Assembly (NCBI GenBank): GCA_017467965.1
Contig: JAFUJZ010000010.1
Span: 1-64,000 of the forward strand
Length of the DNA stretch: 64,000 nucleotides
From: Clostridia bacterium
Lineage (GTDB): Bacteria > Bacillota_A > Clostridia > UMGS1883
Reading direction: 5' to 3'
The notes under the pieces are model-generated. The model searched no databases, was not told the origin of the DNA, and was given only the letters and a program-made list of their open reading frames with translations. This document shows positions 1-8,591 of this stretch, piece after piece. The translations under genes and the position numbers were made by a program. The stretch's first letter is position 1, and each line of letters opens with the position of its first letter.

Positions 1-54
1 AAGTTTTTCTTCTTTGCTGTGATGAATATTTGTGCCACCTTTAGGTCTTCCCAT
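1..54 (-). CDS. Start of a gene cut by the left edge, possibly a transposase OrfA-like HTH protein
   Basis: On the minus strand an ATG at 54 opens 18 sense codons that run off the window edge (MGRPKGGTNIHHSKEEKL). A TAAGGAG ribosome binding site lies about 8 bases upstream. The basic start and the SKEEKL ending resemble the N-terminus of small helix-turn-helix proteins encoded by IS3-type elements in Clostridia; this is recall of a pattern, not a search result. Only 18 residues are visible, so the identity is tentative and another DNA-binding protein is possible. Confidence 0.4.
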   Translation of the reverse strand, partial: MGRPKGGTNIHHSKEEKL

Positions 55-89
55 ATTTATCAACTCCTTATTTTAATTTTATCATACAA

Positions 90-129
90 AAAGATGGTAG
101 ACACTGTTTTTTTAGTGTCTACCATCTTT
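90..129. repeat. 16-bp perfect inverted repeat, candidate terminator or element end
   Basis: Arms at 90-105 and 114-129 pair perfectly over 16 bp around an 8-base loop rich in T. On the minus strand the stem is followed by a short T run, so it could terminate the leftward secreted-protein gene that ends at 158. It also lies just ahead of the transposase-like start at 54, so it could instead be a terminal or subterminal repeat of an insertion element lying to the left. Confidence 0.6.
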
Positions 130-157
130 ATATCACTTCAGCGTATGCAGTGCTCTT

Positions 158-811
158 TTAAAAATTCAGTGTATAGCTGTCGCAGAGAGGGGAAAGTGAA
201 TTTTTGTCAAACGCGAATGCCTTCGCATAGCTTGCGTTTTCGCATGTGCAATTTATTGCCTCTGTGGGATTTATATGTGCATGAAGAAGCGTGCCCACAT
301 CGTCATAAAAACCCACAAATATGCTCGCGCCCTGGGGCATATAAACGTGGTGCACCAATATATCCGTCTTGTCACCGCTTAGCGTAATAACAGGCGTTGT
401 AATGCCGAACAAAAACCTCTTTACCGTAATGTAAACAGGCATAAATTCCTCTGTTATAATGCCGTCCATGGCGGCAGTGGCAGATTTGGGATAAGCCTTT
501 GCAAGAGCATCCCTCACCTTGAGGTTTTTTCGCAACTTGAATGCTTCTTTAAACGAAACATACATCAAATCGTCAAAATTTTCTTCGGTGAGATCAACGC
601 CTTGTGCAAGAACTTTATCCTCAACGCTTTTCACAAATGTCATAAGCTGTTTGTCCGTTATGCCCAAATCCTTGATTTTGTTTATAAAATCGGGATAGAG
701 AGTGTAGCACTCACGGTATGCACCCTCCTCGTCATAATCAGTGGCGGCTAAAACGGGAAGAGAAGAAAATATAATTATTAATACCAATAAAACAGATAAT
801 ACTCGTTTCAT
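158..811 (-). CDS. Secreted protein of unknown function
   Basis: This 217-residue protein has a clear signal peptide: Lys-Arg near the start, a hydrophobic core VLSVLLVLIIIFSSLPVLA, and likely cleavage after LAA. I recognise no domain in the mature part, which is mixed acidic and basic with a few cysteines (REC near the start, CTC near the end). The ATG at 811 is preferred because GGGTG precedes it at good spacing; an in-frame GTG at 820 would add three residues. The gene reads leftward, downstream of rpmB but separated from it by a terminator. It is probably exported and of unknown role. Confidence 0.7.
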   Translation of the reverse strand: MKRVLSVLLVLIIIFSSLPVLAATDYDEEGAYRECYTLYPDFINKIKDLGITDKQLMTFVKSVEDKVLAQGVDLTEENFDDLMYVSFKEAFKLRKNLKVRDALAKAYPKSATAAMDGIITEEFMPVYITVKRFLFGITTPVITLSGDKTDILVHHVYMPQGASIFVGFYDDVGTLLHAHINPTEAINCTCENASYAKAFAFDKNSLSPLCDSYTLNF

Positions 812-844
812 TATAATCACCCATAAAGTAAAATAAACAAACTA

Positions 845-875
845 ACAAAAAAGCGAGAGGATTTCCTCTCGCTTT
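845..875 (-). terminator. Rho-independent terminator after rpmB
   Basis: Read on the minus strand, an 11-bp stem (arms 864-874 and 851-861) with a 2-base loop is followed by six T. It lies 22 bases past the rpmB stop codon. Confidence 0.9.
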
Positions 876-896
876 CTGTTTCTCTCTCAAATTCGC

Positions 897-1085
897 TTAG
901 ATAGCGCGAACGATCTTTCCGCTGCGAAGGCAACGGCTGCATACATGGAGAGTCTTGGGAGTACCGTTTACAAGGGCCTTTACTGTTCTTACGTTAGCCT
1001 TCCATGTTCTGTTAGAACGACGATGAGAGTGGCTCACCTGGATGCCGAATGTAACACCCTTACCGCATACATCACACTTTGCCAT
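897..1085 (-). CDS. rpmB: 50S ribosomal protein L28
   Basis: This 62-residue basic protein begins MAKCDVCGKG, the typical L28 start, and carries the paired cysteines C4/C7 and a second CSRC pair seen in zinc-binding forms of L28. It is part of the large ribosomal subunit. The reading frame is open further upstream, but the ATG at 1085 has AGGAGG at the right distance and gives the normal family length. The gene is monocistronic, between its own promoter at 1168-1196 and the terminator at 845-875. Confidence 0.97.
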   Translation of the reverse strand: MAKCDVCGKGVTFGIQVSHSHRRSNRTWKANVRTVKALVNGTPKTLHVCSRCLRSGKIVRAI

Positions 1086-1167
1086 ACCAATAAACCTCCT
1101 TAGCCAAAAGTCAAAAATTAAGTCCTGTGCGAGGCACAAAGACCGATTATCAATTAATGCATTGCCT

Positions 1168-1196
1168 ATTGTAGCAAAGAAAATCACAAAATGCAA
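1168..1196 (-). promoter_or_regulatory. SigA-type promoter of rpmB
   Basis: On the minus strand TTGCAT (1191-1196), a 17-base spacer and TACAAT (1168-1173) with a TG extension form a good vegetative promoter. It leaves a leader of about 75 bases before rpmB. Confidence 0.7.
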
Positions 1197-1257
1197 GAGT
1201 TTTTTTAAAAAAATTCAAAAAATATTTTATTTTGTGCCAAACAAAGGGGGAAACTTC

Positions 1258-1286
1258 TTGACGTAGGCTTAAAATAGGTTTATAAT
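1258..1286 (+). promoter_or_regulatory. SigA-type promoter of the leu operon
   Basis: TTGACG (1258-1263), 17 bases, then TATAAT (1281-1286). Transcription should start near 1293, leaving a leader of about 50 bases. That is too short for a leucine T-box or a long attenuator, so regulation is not obvious from this leader. Confidence 0.85.
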
Positions 1287-1345
1287 ATCATAAATATATT
1301 GTCGGATATATTATATAGTAGAAAAATTTTAGGAGGTTTACATAT

Positions 1346-2608
1346 ATGGCACAGACAATGACACAAAAGATTCTGGCGGCAAAAGCAGGTCTTGATTCGG
1401 TAAAGGCGGGCGATCTTGTTTTAATAAACCTTGACCTTGCTATGGCGAATGACGTAACAGGTCCCGTTGCGGTAAATGTTTTCGAAAAGGGCAATCTTAC
1501 TATTTCCGATCCCGACAAGGTGTGCTTTGTTCTTGACCACTTTACACCCACAAAGGATATAAAGAGTGCGCAGAACTGCAAGCAGGTGAGAGAATTTAGC
1601 GAAAAGCACGGCATCAAAAAGTTTTTTGAGGGTGGCTGTGCAGGCGTTGAACACGCACTTTTGCCCGAAATGGGTATTGTTAAAGCAGGTGACGCAGTTA
1701 TCGGTGCAGACAGCCACACATGTACATACGGCGCATTAAACGCATTTTCTACAGGCGTAGGCTCAACTGACATGGCTATCGGCATGAGCAAGGCAAAAGC
1801 ATGGATGAAGGTGCCTTCCGCTATCGGCTTTAACCTTAAGGGTAACTTTAAAAAGGGTGTTTCCGGTAAGGACCTTATTTTGTATATTATCTCTAAAATC
1901 GGCGTTGACGGTGCACTTTACAAGTCAATGGAATTTTTCGGCGACGGTGTAGCATCACTTACAATGGACGATAGGTTTACAATTGCAAACATGGCAATTG
2001 AAGCAGGCGGCAAAAACGGTATTTTTGTTGCTGATGAAAAGACAGTTGCATATATGGAGGAAGCAGGCGTTAAGGAATATACAACATATACTCCCGATAC
2101 TGATGCTCCCTATGAATACGTTATGGATATTGAACTTAGTGAAGTTCCCTTTATGGTAGCTTTCCCGCATCTTCCCTCTAACGGCAAAACAGCCGAAGAA
2201 GCCGAAAGCTTAAAGGTTAAGCTTGACCAGGTTGTAATAGGCTCCTGTACAAACGGCAGAATTACAGACCTTCGCATTGCAGCAGAAGTATTAAAGGGTA
2301 AAAAAGTTAAGGAAAATTTACGTGTTATCGTTATTCCTGCAACTCCCAAAATTTACAAGGAAGCTTTAGCAGAAGGCCTTCTTAACATCTTTATGGATGC
2401 AGGCTGCATTGTATCTCCTCCCACTTGTGGCCCTTGCCTTGGCGGTCATATGGGTATCTTAGCTGACGGCGAGAGAGCAATCGCAACAACAAACCGCAAC
2501 TTTGTAGGCAGAATGGGTCATGTAGACAGTGAGGTTTATCTTGCTTCTCCCCTTGTTGCAGCTACAAGTGCGCTTACAGGCTACATCACAGCTCCTGTAA
2601 TGGACTAA
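1346..2608 (+). CDS. leuC: 3-isopropylmalate dehydratase large subunit
   Basis: LeuC carries the [4Fe-4S] active site that isomerises 2-isopropylmalate to 3-isopropylmalate in leucine synthesis, acting with LeuD. The cluster cysteines are visible at C301 (GSCTNGR), C361 and C364 (TCGPCLGG). The substrate-site motif [10 protein letters not shown] sits near residue 120. At 420 residues it matches the shorter, archaeal/clostridial-type LeuC rather than the roughly 470-residue E. coli form. The ATG has AGGAGG ten bases ahead. It is the first gene of the operon, with leuD following after 24 bases. Confidence 0.96.
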   Translation: MAQTMTQKILAAKAGLDSVKAGDLVLINLDLAMANDVTGPVAVNVFEKGNLTISDPDKVCFVLDHFTPTKDIKSAQNCKQVREFSEKHGIKKFFEGGCAGVEHALLPEMGIVKAGDAVIGADSHTCTYGALNAFSTGVGSTDMAIGMSKAKAWMKVPSAIGFNLKGNFKKGVSGKDLILYIISKIGVDGALYKSMEFFGDGVASLTMDDRFTIANMAIEAGGKNGIFVADEKTVAYMEEAGVKEYTTYTPDTDAPYEYVMDIELSEVPFMVAFPHLPSNGKTAEEAESLKVKLDQVVIGSCTNGRITDLRIAAEVLKGKKVKENLRVIVIPATPKIYKEALAEGLLNIFMDAGCIVSPPTCGPCLGGHMGILADGERAIATTNRNFVGRMGHVDSEVYLASPLVAATSALTGYITAPVMD

Positions 2609-2632
2609 TCTATATGGAAAGAGGACTTGAAA

Positions 2633-3121
2633 ATGAACGTAAAAGGTAATGTTTTTAAATATGGCGATAACGTTGACACAGACGTTATCATCCCTGCAAG
2701 ATATCTTAACACCAGTGTTGAAAAAGAGCTTGCGGCACACTGTATGGAGGATATCGACAAAACCTTTGTTACAAAGGTAAATTCAGGCGATATCATGATT
2801 GGTGGCTGGAATTTTGGCTGCGGTTCATCCCGTGAGCATGCTCCTATCGCTATTAAGGCAAGCGGTATTGACCTTATCATTGCAAAGAGCTTTGCACGTA
2901 TTTTCTACCGTAACTCTATCAATATAGGTCTTCCTATTTTAGAGAGCGAGGAATGTGTTAACGAGGCAGAAGCGGGCGATGTAATTTCCGCTGACCTTTC
3001 AAAGGGTATTATCCGTAACGAAACAAAGGGTAAAGAATACACTACAACACCCTTCCCCGAATTTATTCAGGAAATAGTAGAATGTGGTGGTTTGGTTGGT
3101 TATGCACAGCAGAAATTGTAA
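2633..3121 (+). CDS. leuD: 3-isopropylmalate dehydratase small subunit
   Basis: This 162-residue swivelling-domain subunit partners LeuC. It shows the family motifs [16 protein letters not shown] near the start and [10 protein letters not shown] in the substrate loop. The ATG at 2633 is chosen because GAGG lies eight bases before it; the in-frame TTG at 2627 is too close to that site. Immediately after its stop codon comes a 101-bp structured element, not the leuB gene. Confidence 0.95.
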   Translation: MNVKGNVFKYGDNVDTDVIIPARYLNTSVEKELAAHCMEDIDKTFVTKVNSGDIMIGGWNFGCGSSREHAPIAIKASGIDLIIAKSFARIFYRNSINIGLPILESEECVNEAEAGDVISADLSKGIIRNETKGKEYTTTPFPEFIQEIVECGGLVGYAQQKL

Positions 3122-3124
3122 TGC

Positions 3125-3225
3125 GGCTGAGTAAAATCGTCCATCTCGTGTTTCTGTTCTCCCTTATGTACACATAGTACACGGCGGTCAAACAGAAACA
3201 TAATCTGAACGATTTTCTTTCAGCC
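3125..3225 (+). repeat. 101-bp structured intercistronic element, copy 1
   Basis: Between leuD and leuB. The nested pairings are GGCTGA/TCAGCC (3125-3130 with 3220-3225), AAAATCGT/ACGATTTT (3133-3140 with 3209-3216), a variable 11-bp helix (3148-3158 with 3191-3201) and a terminal hairpin TGTAC/GTACA (3167-3171 with 3177-3181) with loop ACATA. Copy 2 at 13749-13849 has exactly the same length and the same ends, but a different sequence in the variable helix that still pairs. No T run follows, so it is not a simple terminator. Both copies read in the direction of transcription, so it is probably an RNA structure. Confidence 0.85.
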
Positions 3226-3254
3226 TTAGAAAAAACAGGAATGAGGAATTGAAA

Positions 3255-4313
3255 ATGATAAAAAATATAGCAGTTATTCCCGGTGACGGTATCGGCCCCG
3301 AGGTAGTACGTGAGACAATAAAGGTTTTGGACAAGGTTGCCGAAAAGTTTGGTCATGAATTCAAGTACGAGTATTTACTTGCAGGCGGTTGTTCTATCGA
3401 TGAATATGGCAAGCCCCTCACAGAAGAAACACTTGCAAAGGCAAAGGCATCTGACAGCGTGCTCTTGGGTGCTGTAGGCGGTCCCAAGTGGGAAAATATC
3501 CCCGGCATCCGTCCCGAGCAGGCACTCTTGGGTCTCCGCGGAGGCTTGGGTCTTTATGCAAATTTGCGTCCTGCAGTTATGTATAAGGAGTTAAGCGAGG
3601 CATCTCCCTTGAAGAGTGAAATCATCGGCGACGGTATCGACATTATGATTGTTCGTGAACTTACAGGCGGTATCTACTTTGGTGAAAATGGCAGAAATGA
3701 AGCGGGCGACTGGGCATATGACACTGAAAGCTATTCAAAGGCAGAGGTTGAACGCCTTCTTATCCACGCTTTTGAGATTGCAATGAAGCGCAATAAACAC
3801 GTTACAGTTGTTGACAAGGCAAACGTACTTGAATCCTCACGTTTATGGCGAGAGGTTACACGCGAGGTAGCTCCCCGTTACCCAGAGGTTGAAGTTTCGT
3901 ACCTTTATGTTGACAATGCTTCTATGCAGCTTGTACGTAACCCCCGTCAGTTTGACGTTATTGCAACAAGCAACATCTTCGGCGATATCCTTTCCGACGA
4001 AGCAAGCCAGATTACAGGCTCTATCGGTATGCTTCCCTCTGCATCCTTGGGCGAGGGCACATTTGGCATGTATGAGCCCGTTCACGGTTCCGCTCCCGAC
4101 ATTGCTGGAGAAAACAAGGCAAACCCCTTGGCAACAATCCTCTCGGGTGCTATGATGCTCCGTTATTCCTTCGGTATGCAAAAAGAAGCTGACTGCATCG
4201 AAAATGCAGTAGCAAAGGTTTTGGAAGACGGTATCCGTACAGGCGATATTGCAGGCGGAATGCCCTTTGTAGGCTGCAAAGAAATGGGCGACGCTGTTGT
4301 TGAGAGACTGTAA
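3255..4313 (+). CDS. leuB: 3-isopropylmalate dehydrogenase
   Basis: LeuB oxidises and decarboxylates 3-isopropylmalate with NAD to 2-oxoisocaproate, the third dedicated leucine step. Visible motifs are [10 protein letters not shown] at the start, [16 protein letters not shown] with the catalytic Tyr, VDKANVL with the catalytic Lys, and [11 protein letters not shown] for metal binding, then [14 protein letters not shown]. Length (352) is normal. The ATG at 3255 is preferred over the in-frame TTG at 3249 because GAGG is eight bases upstream. There is no leuA or ilv gene in the window. Confidence 0.96.
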   Translation: MIKNIAVIPGDGIGPEVVRETIKVLDKVAEKFGHEFKYEYLLAGGCSIDEYGKPLTEETLAKAKASDSVLLGAVGGPKWENIPGIRPEQALLGLRGGLGLYANLRPAVMYKELSEASPLKSEIIGDGIDIMIVRELTGGIYFGENGRNEAGDWAYDTESYSKAEVERLLIHAFEIAMKRNKHVTVVDKANVLESSRLWREVTREVAPRYPEVEVSYLYVDNASMQLVRNPRQFDVIATSNIFGDILSDEASQITGSIGMLPSASLGEGTFGMYEPVHGSAPDIAGENKANPLATILSGAMMLRYSFGMQKEADCIENAVAKVLEDGIRTGDIAGGMPFVGCKEMGDAVVERL

Positions 4314-4316
4314 GAT

Positions 4317-4823
4317 ATGAAAAATTTATATCCCGACCTTTATGTTGAGAATATAAGCTGCATCACTGCCTCCATGCTCACTAAAATGGGTATGGAGGCT
4401 GTGGTGCTTGATATAGACAATACTTTAGTGCCCCATAATGACCCTAATCCGACTCCTGATGTGGAAAAATTTTTGTCCGACATGCGTCAAGGCGGCATAA
4501 AAATCTGCGTTGTATCAAACAACTGCTACGAAAGGGTCAAGCCCTTTTGTGACAGTATCGGCATAACCGATTTCGTATGCGATGCTTTAAAGCCCAAGGC
4601 ATACGGCTATGTTAAAGCTGCCGAAATCATGCAGGTTGACCCCGAAAAAACAGTTGCTATAGGCGACCAGATTTTTACCGATATCTGGGGCGGTAACAGA
4701 GGGGGACTCTTTACAATACTTGTAAAGCCGATAGATATCTCAACAGAAAATGTATTTATCAAATTTAAACGAATTCTTGAAAAACCTTTTATCAAAAGGA
4801 TAAAAAGAGGCGACAATACATGA
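4317..4823 (+). CDS. yqeG: YqeG-family HAD phosphatase
   Basis: This 168-residue HAD IIIA-type hydrolase has motif I VLDIDNTLVP (nucleophile and acid/base Asp), motif II VVSNN, a Lys in KPKA, and motif IV IGDQIFTDIWGG. The substrate is unknown; the family acts on phosphomonoesters. In Bacillus subtilis yqeG also lies just before the shikimate dehydrogenase gene, which supports the name. It begins three bases after the leuB stop and its last codons overlap the next start by four bases (ATGA), so it is translationally coupled. Confidence 0.85.
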   Translation: MKNLYPDLYVENISCITASMLTKMGMEAVVLDIDNTLVPHNDPNPTPDVEKFLSDMRQGGIKICVVSNNCYERVKPFCDSIGITDFVCDALKPKAYGYVKAAEIMQVDPEKTVAIGDQIFTDIWGGNRGGLFTILVKPIDISTENVFIKFKRILEKPFIKRIKRGDNT

Positions 4824-6163
4824 ACATAACAGGCAAAACAATTCAGCTGGGCGTTATAGGTAACCCTATAGAGCATTCCATATCGCCTCAGCTCCACAAT
4901 ACAATGATTGAAAAAACAGGGCTTGACTACACATATTCTGCCTATAAGGTAAAGCAGGGCGAGGTAGCAAAAGCTCTTGACGGCATGCGTGCATTAAACA
5001 TACGCGGCTTTAATGTGACCATACCCCATAAGGTAACTGCCCATGACCTCTGTGACGAGATTGACCCCTTTGCAAAAAAAATGGGCGCATGTAACACTCT
5101 TGTAAATACAAATGGTGTAATCAAAGGCTATAACACTGACGGCCCGGGCTTTATACGCTCACTTAAATATAAGGGCGTTGACGTTGAAGGTAAATCAGTA
5201 GTTGTTTTAGGTGCAGGCGGTGCGGCACAGGGCGTTTGTATGGCAATGGCTGATGCAGGCGCGAAAATGATAGGCATCATAAACCGTACATACGAAAAAG
5301 CCGAAAAACTGGCAGATAGGATTAATAAATATTATCACTCTGTTGCTCAGGCGTGCTGTGGCTTTATTGGTGCGGATATTATCGTTAACACCACAAGTGT
5401 TGGCATGAATACCGATGAACTGCCTATGGATATTAATTTTGAAAATCTCAAAAAAGATACCGTAGTATGTGACATTGTATATTGCCCTCGCGAGACGGCG
5501 TTTTTGAAAAAAGCGTCTGAGGCAGGGCTTAAGACTGTAGGCGGCATAGGTATGCTCATAAATCAGGCGGTTATCGCCTTTGAGCTTTTTACCGACACTA
5601 AGGTTGACGAGGAAACAATTGATTATCTTTACCGCATGACAGAGCTTGACAAGTCAATTGTTTTAACAGGTTTTATGGGAACTGGCAAATCCACAATCGG
5701 AAAAAGGCTTTGTGCTCTTACGGGGGCTGAGTTTATTGACACGGATTCTGTTATAGAAAAAGAGACAGGCATGGAAATAAAGGACATTTTTGCCCTTTAC
5801 GGCGAAGAGCATTTCCGCGATTTGGAAACAGACGTTATAAAAAAGCTCAAAAATAAAAAGGGTGCAGTAATATCCTTGGGCGGAGGCGCAGTTATAAGAC
5901 GCAGTAATATTGACCTTTTAAGAGAAAACAACATAGTTTTCTGCCTTAGTGCCGATATTGACAAGGTGTTTGAAAACATAGGCGATAACACAACCTCAAG
6001 ACCCCTTTTGTCGGGCAAAACAAAGGAAGAGGCAAAAAAGCTTTTGGATTCAAGGCGTGAAGCATATGCAAACTGCGACTATACGATTTGTGTAACCGAT
6101 TTAAAAAAGGACGAAGCGGCAGACAAAATACTTGAAATTTACATGAACGAAAGTACGAGGTAA
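4820..6163 (+). CDS. aroE-aroK: Shikimate dehydrogenase - shikimate kinase fusion
   Basis: One 447-residue chain joins two consecutive shikimate-pathway enzymes. Residues about 1-275 are AroE: GNPIEHSISPQLHN binds shikimate, NVTIPHK carries the catalytic Lys, and GAGGAAQGV is the NADP-binding loop. Residues about 280-445 are AroK: GFMGTGKSTIG is the P-loop, FIDTD and FRDLE bind shikimate, SLGGGAV follows, and RPLL lies in the lid. The halves are joined by a short linker with no stop or shift. The product would go from 3-dehydroshikimate to shikimate 3-phosphate. Separate enzymes are more usual. Confidence 0.95.
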   Translation: MNITGKTIQLGVIGNPIEHSISPQLHNTMIEKTGLDYTYSAYKVKQGEVAKALDGMRALNIRGFNVTIPHKVTAHDLCDEIDPFAKKMGACNTLVNTNGVIKGYNTDGPGFIRSLKYKGVDVEGKSVVVLGAGGAAQGVCMAMADAGAKMIGIINRTYEKAEKLADRINKYYHSVAQACCGFIGADIIVNTTSVGMNTDELPMDINFENLKKDTVVCDIVYCPRETAFLKKASEAGLKTVGGIGMLINQAVIAFELFTDTKVDEETIDYLYRMTELDKSIVLTGFMGTGKSTIGKRLCALTGAEFIDTDSVIEKETGMEIKDIFALYGEEHFRDLETDVIKKLKNKKGAVISLGGGAVIRRSNIDLLRENNIVFCLSADIDKVFENIGDNTTSRPLLSGKTKEEAKKLLDSRREAYANCDYTICVTDLKKDEAADKILEIYMNESTR

Positions 6164-6167
6164 GGTT

Positions 6168-6839
6168 ATGGGTACTGTCAGAGAGCAGATAGATTTTGTA
6201 AATGACGAAATTAAAAAAGCAAAGGCAAAAAGCAGTTTTACTGAGCCTGTTACGCTCATAGCGGTGACAAAAACCTTTCCTTGCGAAAAAATACAAGAAG
6301 CATATGACGCAGGCTGTCGAACCTTTGGTGAAAACCGCGTACAGGAAATGCTTGAAAAAACAGACTTTTTTCCCGACTGCAGCTGGCACCTTATAGGTCA
6401 TTTGCAGAAAAACAAGGTAAAATACGTTGTGGGCAAAGCTTGTCTTATCCATTCTGTTGACTCCTTTGAGCTTATGGAAGAAATCAACCGCATCGCCTGC
6501 AAAAAGGGCGTTGTTCAGGATGTTCTTTTAGAGGTAAATATATCGGGCGAAATCACTAAATATGGTTTGACAACAGACGAAATAAAAGATATAATAATTA
6601 AGATAGGGGAATTTGGGTCTGTACGCGTTCGCGGACTGATGACCATGGCACCTAAAAGTGACGACCCGGATAGTGTAAGGTGGGTGTTCAAAAGGGCGAG
6701 GGAGCTGTTTGATAAATACAAAGCAGAAATCCCCGATTTTGACATTCTGTCCATGGGCATGAGCGGTGATTACACTGTTGCCGTGGAGGAAGGCGCCACA
6801 ATGGTAAGAGTAGGTTCCCTTATATTCGGAAAAAGATAG
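6168..6839 (+). CDS. yggS: YggS/YlmE-family pyridoxal phosphate homeostasis protein
   Basis: A 223-residue single-domain, alanine-racemase-fold PLP-binding protein. The PLP Lys is in LIAVTKTFP, followed by FGENRVQEM, WHLIGHLQKNK, GLMTMAP and the C-terminal signature LSMGMSGDY. Family members bind PLP and affect vitamin B6 and amino-acid balance without a known reaction. It sits directly before sepF, as ylmE does before ylmF (sepF) in Bacillus and its relatives. Confidence 0.93.
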   Translation: MGTVREQIDFVNDEIKKAKAKSSFTEPVTLIAVTKTFPCEKIQEAYDAGCRTFGENRVQEMLEKTDFFPDCSWHLIGHLQKNKVKYVVGKACLIHSVDSFELMEEINRIACKKGVVQDVLLEVNISGEITKYGLTTDEIKDIIIKIGEFGSVRVRGLMTMAPKSDDPDSVRWVFKRARELFDKYKAEIPDFDILSMGMSGDYTVAVEEGATMVRVGSLIFGKR

Positions 6840-6850
6840 GAGAAGAAGAG

Positions 6851-7306
6851 ATGGCAATTTTAGACACAATAAAAAAATTTGTTTTCCCCGTAATTGATGA
6901 TGAAGATGATGAAATTATGGAAGCAGAGGTAAAGAGTGCTCCCAAAAGTGTGCGCGAGGAGATGCCAGCTCTCAGCCCCGTACCCTCAAAAAGGGCTAAG
7001 GTTGTAAGCATTGGCTCTGGTTCTGCACATAAAATTGTTGTCGTAAAGCTTGACTCAAACAGTGATGTGAAGGTTATTATTGACCACCTCAAGGAAAGAA
7101 CCCCCGTTATTTTTAACATAGCACGTCTTGACCGCGCAGAAGCAACAAGAGCGGTTGACGTTGTTTACGGTGCATCTTACGCTGTTGACGGCAGTATGCA
7201 GAAGGTTAGCAACGATATTTTCGTTGTAACACCTCAGGGCACCGAAATTGCAGGCGATATCTCAGAGCTTGTAGGCAGCGGGGAAGAGTTCTCACTGGAC
7301 ATATAA
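6851..7306 (+). CDS. sepF: Cell division protein SepF
   Basis: This 151-residue protein starts with an amphipathic membrane-binding helix (MAILDTIKKFVFP), then an acidic linker (DDEDDE) and the conserved C-terminal SepF core from about residue 58, with VVKLDS..VKVIIDHLK and GASYAVDGSMQKVSNDIFVVTP. SepF tethers FtsZ to the membrane and organises division rings in Gram-positives. It overlaps no neighbour but abuts ylmH with no gap. The ylmG gene often found between them is absent. Confidence 0.95.
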   Translation: MAILDTIKKFVFPVIDDEDDEIMEAEVKSAPKSVREEMPALSPVPSKRAKVVSIGSGSAHKIVVVKLDSNSDVKVIIDHLKERTPVIFNIARLDRAEATRAVDVVYGASYAVDGSMQKVSNDIFVVTPQGTEIAGDISELVGSGEEFSLDI

Positions 7307-8071
7307 ATGAATAACCGTGAAAAATTTCTTGCCGCGGCAGACAGTGAAATACGCGAAGTATTGGCACGGGTTTTTGACAAAGCTGAGCTTTATAAAAAAA
7401 CCGGACGGGCTATGTTTACGGATTTTCTCTCAGAGAGAGAATACAGCGAGGTTATAAACCGAAAAAAACATATCGACGAAACACCCTTTAAAGCATACGG
7501 CGGTTTTGATGACGCAGGTCGGGTAATGCTTTCGTTTTCGGATTATGACGAGGTTTTCCCCATAAGTGCAATTGTGTGCACGGGACGTGGGATTGGCTCT
7601 TTAAAGCATCCGGATTTTTTGGGCAGTATAATGCACCTTGGCATTGAGCGCAAAAATGTGGGCGACATAATCTGCGAAAACGACCGATGCGTGATATTCG
7701 CCTCTGATAACGTGGCAGAATACATTGCAGATAGCCTTATATCAGTAGGCGGTGTGTTTATAAAATGTGTAGTCGAAAACGCCGAAAACATAACGGTTAA
7801 GCTCAATTTTGAAGAGATAACAGGTACTGTGGCATCATTAAGAGCCGACAGCGTTGTGAGTGTGATGCTTAAGTCATCGCGCAGTAAGGCGGCAGAATAC
7901 ATAGAAGGACAAAAATTTTTCCTCAATCAGGTCATATGCACCAAATGTGATAAGGAAATTAAAGAAAACGATATTATCTCCGTCAGACATCACGGCAAGG
8001 CACGTGTTACTGACGTAAACGGCAGAAGCAAGAAGGGTCGTATATTTATAACCCTTCAAAAATACAGCTGA
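7307..8071 (+). CDS. ylmH: YlmH-family S4-domain RNA-binding protein
   Basis: A 254-residue protein with an N-terminal half of YlmH type (FTDFLSEREY, the GGFDDAGRVML region) and a C-terminal S4 RNA-binding domain at about residues 180-245 (ASLRADSVVSVML, VRHHGKARVTDVNGRSKKGR). YlmH homologues bind stalled 50S subunits carrying peptidyl-tRNA and take part in ribosome rescue. The ATG follows the sepF stop directly. Membership of a division gene cluster is conserved in Firmicutes. Confidence 0.9.
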   Translation: MNNREKFLAAADSEIREVLARVFDKAELYKKTGRAMFTDFLSEREYSEVINRKKHIDETPFKAYGGFDDAGRVMLSFSDYDEVFPISAIVCTGRGIGSLKHPDFLGSIMHLGIERKNVGDIICENDRCVIFASDNVAEYIADSLISVGGVFIKCVVENAENITVKLNFEEITGTVASLRADSVVSVMLKSSRSKAAEYIEGQKFFLNQVICTKCDKEIKENDIISVRHHGKARVTDVNGRSKKGRIFITLQKYS

Positions 8072-8096
8072 ATCTAAAGAAGGGACGGGAAAAAAG

Positions 8097-8591
8097 ATGC
8101 TTACACCTCTCGAATTACAAAAGATTGAATTCAAGAAAAAAATGGGTGGCTATGTACAGTCCGATGTTGATGAGATTTTTGCAGTCATAGCAGGCGATTA
8201 TGAATCCATTTACAAGGAGAACATAAAGCTTCGCGACAGACTTGAGGTTTTGGAAGACCTTGTCAACAAATACAAGAGCATGGAAGACACAATGCGTGAT
8301 ACTCTTATTGTTGCGCAGAAGGCAGCAGATGATTTGAATAAGAGTGCCGTGCAGAAATCCGAAGCAATTATACAGAAAGCGGAAAGTGATGCGGAATTCA
8401 TCCGTGAAAGTGCTCGTGTAACAGCAAATCAGATTTTAAAAGACAAAGAAAAGCTCGCAAACGATTTGTACGCTTACGGTGTACAGATTGATTCAATACT
8501 TGACGCACAAAAGCAGCTTGTAGCGAAAATTATCAATTCAAGGAGTGATAACGATGGATTACAGTCAGACACTGAATCTTCCGAAGACTGA
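8097..8591 (+). CDS. divIVA: DivIVA-domain cell-pole/division protein
   Basis: The 164-residue protein opens MLTPLELQKIEFKKKMGGYVQSDVDEI, matching the DivIVA lipid-binding N-terminus with its conserved Gly-Tyr and DVD. A long coiled coil follows from about residue 35 to 150. DivIVA senses negative membrane curvature and guides division-site or wall-synthesis proteins. The last 38 bases overlap the start of ileS, so the two are coupled. Confidence 0.92.
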   Translation: MLTPLELQKIEFKKKMGGYVQSDVDEIFAVIAGDYESIYKENIKLRDRLEVLEDLVNKYKSMEDTMRDTLIVAQKAADDLNKSAVQKSEAIIQKAESDAEFIRESARVTANQILKDKEKLANDLYAYGVQIDSILDAQKQLVAKIINSRSDNDGLQSDTESSED

